Shown here: piece by piece, positions 6,254-7,261 of the stretch
Layout of the letters: every line of letters starts with the position of its first letter
Numbering within the stretch: the first letter of the stretch is position 1
Source: UBA1543 sp964596375
Lineage (GTDB): Bacteria; Pseudomonadota; Zetaproteobacteria; Mariprofundales; Mariprofundaceae
Direction: 5' to 3'
NCBI GenBank assembly: GCA_964596375.1
Contig: CAZQTO010000109.1
Location: 1 to 7,261, forward strand
Length of the DNA: 7,261 nucleotides
Program-made: the position numbers and the translations under genes
The notes under the pieces: model-generated
The model's database searches: none
What the model was told of the DNA's origin: nothing
Seen by the model: the letters and a program-made list of their open reading frames with translations, nothing else

Positions 6254-6787
6254 TCAGTCGTAGGCAATCAGGCTATGCACGGGCACGTCCGAAATACGTT
6301 CTCTGCCACCCAAAGCTGTGAGCTCGACGACAAACAAACACGCCACCACTTCAGCACCCAGCTGACGCACCAAATCAACGGTGGCGCGCACTGTGCCACC
6401 GGTTGCCAGCAGGTCATCGACAATGATCACCCGATGTCCGGCTGACAGGGAATCACGATGGATTTCCAGCCGATCCACACCATACTCCAGCTCATAGTCT
6501 ATGCCGTGCACATCGGCTGGCAGCTTGCCCGGCTTGCGCACCGGCACAAGCCCGATGCAGCCATGCTGCGACAAGCCAGCGCCGAAAAGAAACCCGCGCG
6601 ATTCGATGCCGACAATGGCATCTATATCCTGAGGAACAAAATGGGCCAACTGTGAAATCGAGGCGCAAAAAGCCTCACCATTGGCAAGCAAAGGGGTGAT
6701 GTCCTTGAATACGATACCAGGCTTGGGAAAATCCGGAATATCGCGGATATAATCGCACAGGTTCACCACCGGTTTTGTATCACTCAT
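6254..6787 (-). CDS. apt: adenine phosphoribosyltransferase
   Basis: Purine-salvage enzyme that joins adenine and PRPP to give AMP and pyrophosphate, in the cytosol. The 177-residue product has the family's usual length and landmarks: FPKPGIVFKDITPLL (20-34), GIESRGFLFG (60-69), the mobile RKPGKLP segment (84-90), and the PRPP-binding motif VIIVDDLLATGGT (120-132) with its two Asp residues and Gly pair. The ATG overlaps the upstream sigma-factor stop by one base (TAATG), and GGAG lies eight or so bases before it inside the end of the sigma gene, which favours coupled translation. About 65 bases separate its stop from the tRNA; no clear terminator is seen there. Confidence 0.97.
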   Translation of the reverse strand: MSDTKPVVNLCDYIRDIPDFPKPGIVFKDITPLLANGEAFCASISQLAHFVPQDIDAIVGIESRGFLFGAGLSQHGCIGLVPVRKPGKLPADVHGIDYELEYGVDRLEIHRDSLSAGHRVIIVDDLLATGGTVRATVDLVRQLGAEVVACLFVVELTALGGRERISDVPVHSLIAYD

Positions 6788-7261
6788 TACATCTCTCCAG
6801 ATTTATCTTGTTGTCTTTGCATCATTCGGCGCAGGCTTTGCAAGGCACCGACTTGCACCTGCCGGATGCGCTCACGCGTCACGCCCATCAAACGCCCGAT
6901 GGCTTCCAGCGTCCAGACTTCCTGACTACCATCCAGTCCAAAGCGCATGGAGACTACCTCACGCTCCTTGTCAGGCAACTGCACCAACCAACTTTCCAAC
7001 AGGTCCGCACGAATGCTGGCATCCAGATGATCCTCGGGCAGCTGCGCATTTTCGTCCTCGGTGACATCATAAAGGGTAAAATCCCCTTCATCATGCAGAA
7101 GTATATCGGTGCTTTCGGTAAACTGACTTGCGCCCTGTAGATCGTGCACCCGCTGTTCGCTCTTGCCCAAACGTTCGGCGACCTCATGATCGGTAGGCTC
7201 GCGCTCCAACTCGCCACGCAGTTGACCCACCGCCCGCATCATGGCGTTATATTCCTTGCCG
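6787..7261 (-). CDS. rpoS: RpoS-like sigma-70 family factor, 3' part (5' end outside window)
   Basis: C-terminal part of a group 1/2 sigma-70 factor that directs RNA polymerase to promoters. The frame stays open past the ATG at 7242 to the window edge (reading GKEYNAMM), so the gene is cut by the window and 7242 is not the start. About 158 residues are visible: region 3 (EREPTDHEVAERLGK onward), then region 4 with LPDKEREVVSMRFGLDG and the -35-binding helix-turn-helix LEAIGRLMGVTRERIRQVQ. The spacing and the ending VGALQSLRRMM fit RpoS (sigma-38) better than RpoD or RpoH, though regions 1-2 that would settle this are missing. The stop overlaps the apt start. If it is RpoS, its pairing with apt differs from the nlpD-rpoS order of enterobacteria. 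Confidence 0.85.
   Translation of the reverse strand, partial: GKEYNAMMRAVGQLRGELEREPTDHEVAERLGKSEQRVHDLQGASQFTESTDILLHDEGDFTLYDVTEDENAQLPEDHLDASIRADLLESWLVQLPDKEREVVSMRFGLDGSQEVWTLEAIGRLMGVTRERIRQVQVGALQSLRRMMQRQQDKSGEM

Overview
The window reads as an ordinary chromosomal stretch of a moderately GC-rich Gram-negative bacterium, most likely a member of the Proteobacteria (Pseudomonadota). Pointers are an RpoS-like sigma factor, a proteobacterial-type GyrA with an acidic C-terminal tail, a SixA-type phosphatase of the RHAKSxW form, and a small SAP/Rho-N-like protein with a Cys-rich tail. The class is not resolved from sequence alone; a gamma- or zeta-like lineage is a guess. Base composition and gene style look even throughout. 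I see no mobile element, CRISPR array, prophage or sign of recent transfer.

Layout. The left part (1-2267) holds small, mostly single-gene units. A Nudix ADP-ribose pyrophosphatase (+, start placed at 154) is preceded by three dyad symmetries. It converges on a stand-alone receiver-domain protein (-) whose phosphoacceptor Asp is replaced by Ala. That gene is divergent from a SixA-like phosphohistidine phosphatase (+, GTG start); two short dyads lie between the two. A 66-residue SAP/Rho-N-like protein (+) follows and ends at a bidirectional intrinsic terminator near 2218-2245.

The right part (2268-7261) is one minus-strand block, read from the right edge inward: an RpoS-like sigma factor (5' end outside the window), apt (start codon overlapping the sigma stop by one base), tRNA-Arg(CCU), gyrA, and serS (ATGA overlap with gyrA). 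It ends at the same bidirectional terminator. The overlaps suggest translational coupling for sigma/apt and gyrA/serS. The tRNA between apt and gyrA may be processed from a longer transcript or driven by its own weak promoter.

Functionally the block is housekeeping: stress or general sigma factor, adenine salvage, an arginine tRNA, DNA supercoiling and seryl-tRNA charging. The least ordinary item is the receiver protein that lacks its phosphorylation site and sits back to back with a phosphohistidine phosphatase. I do not see a convincing new multi-gene system here.
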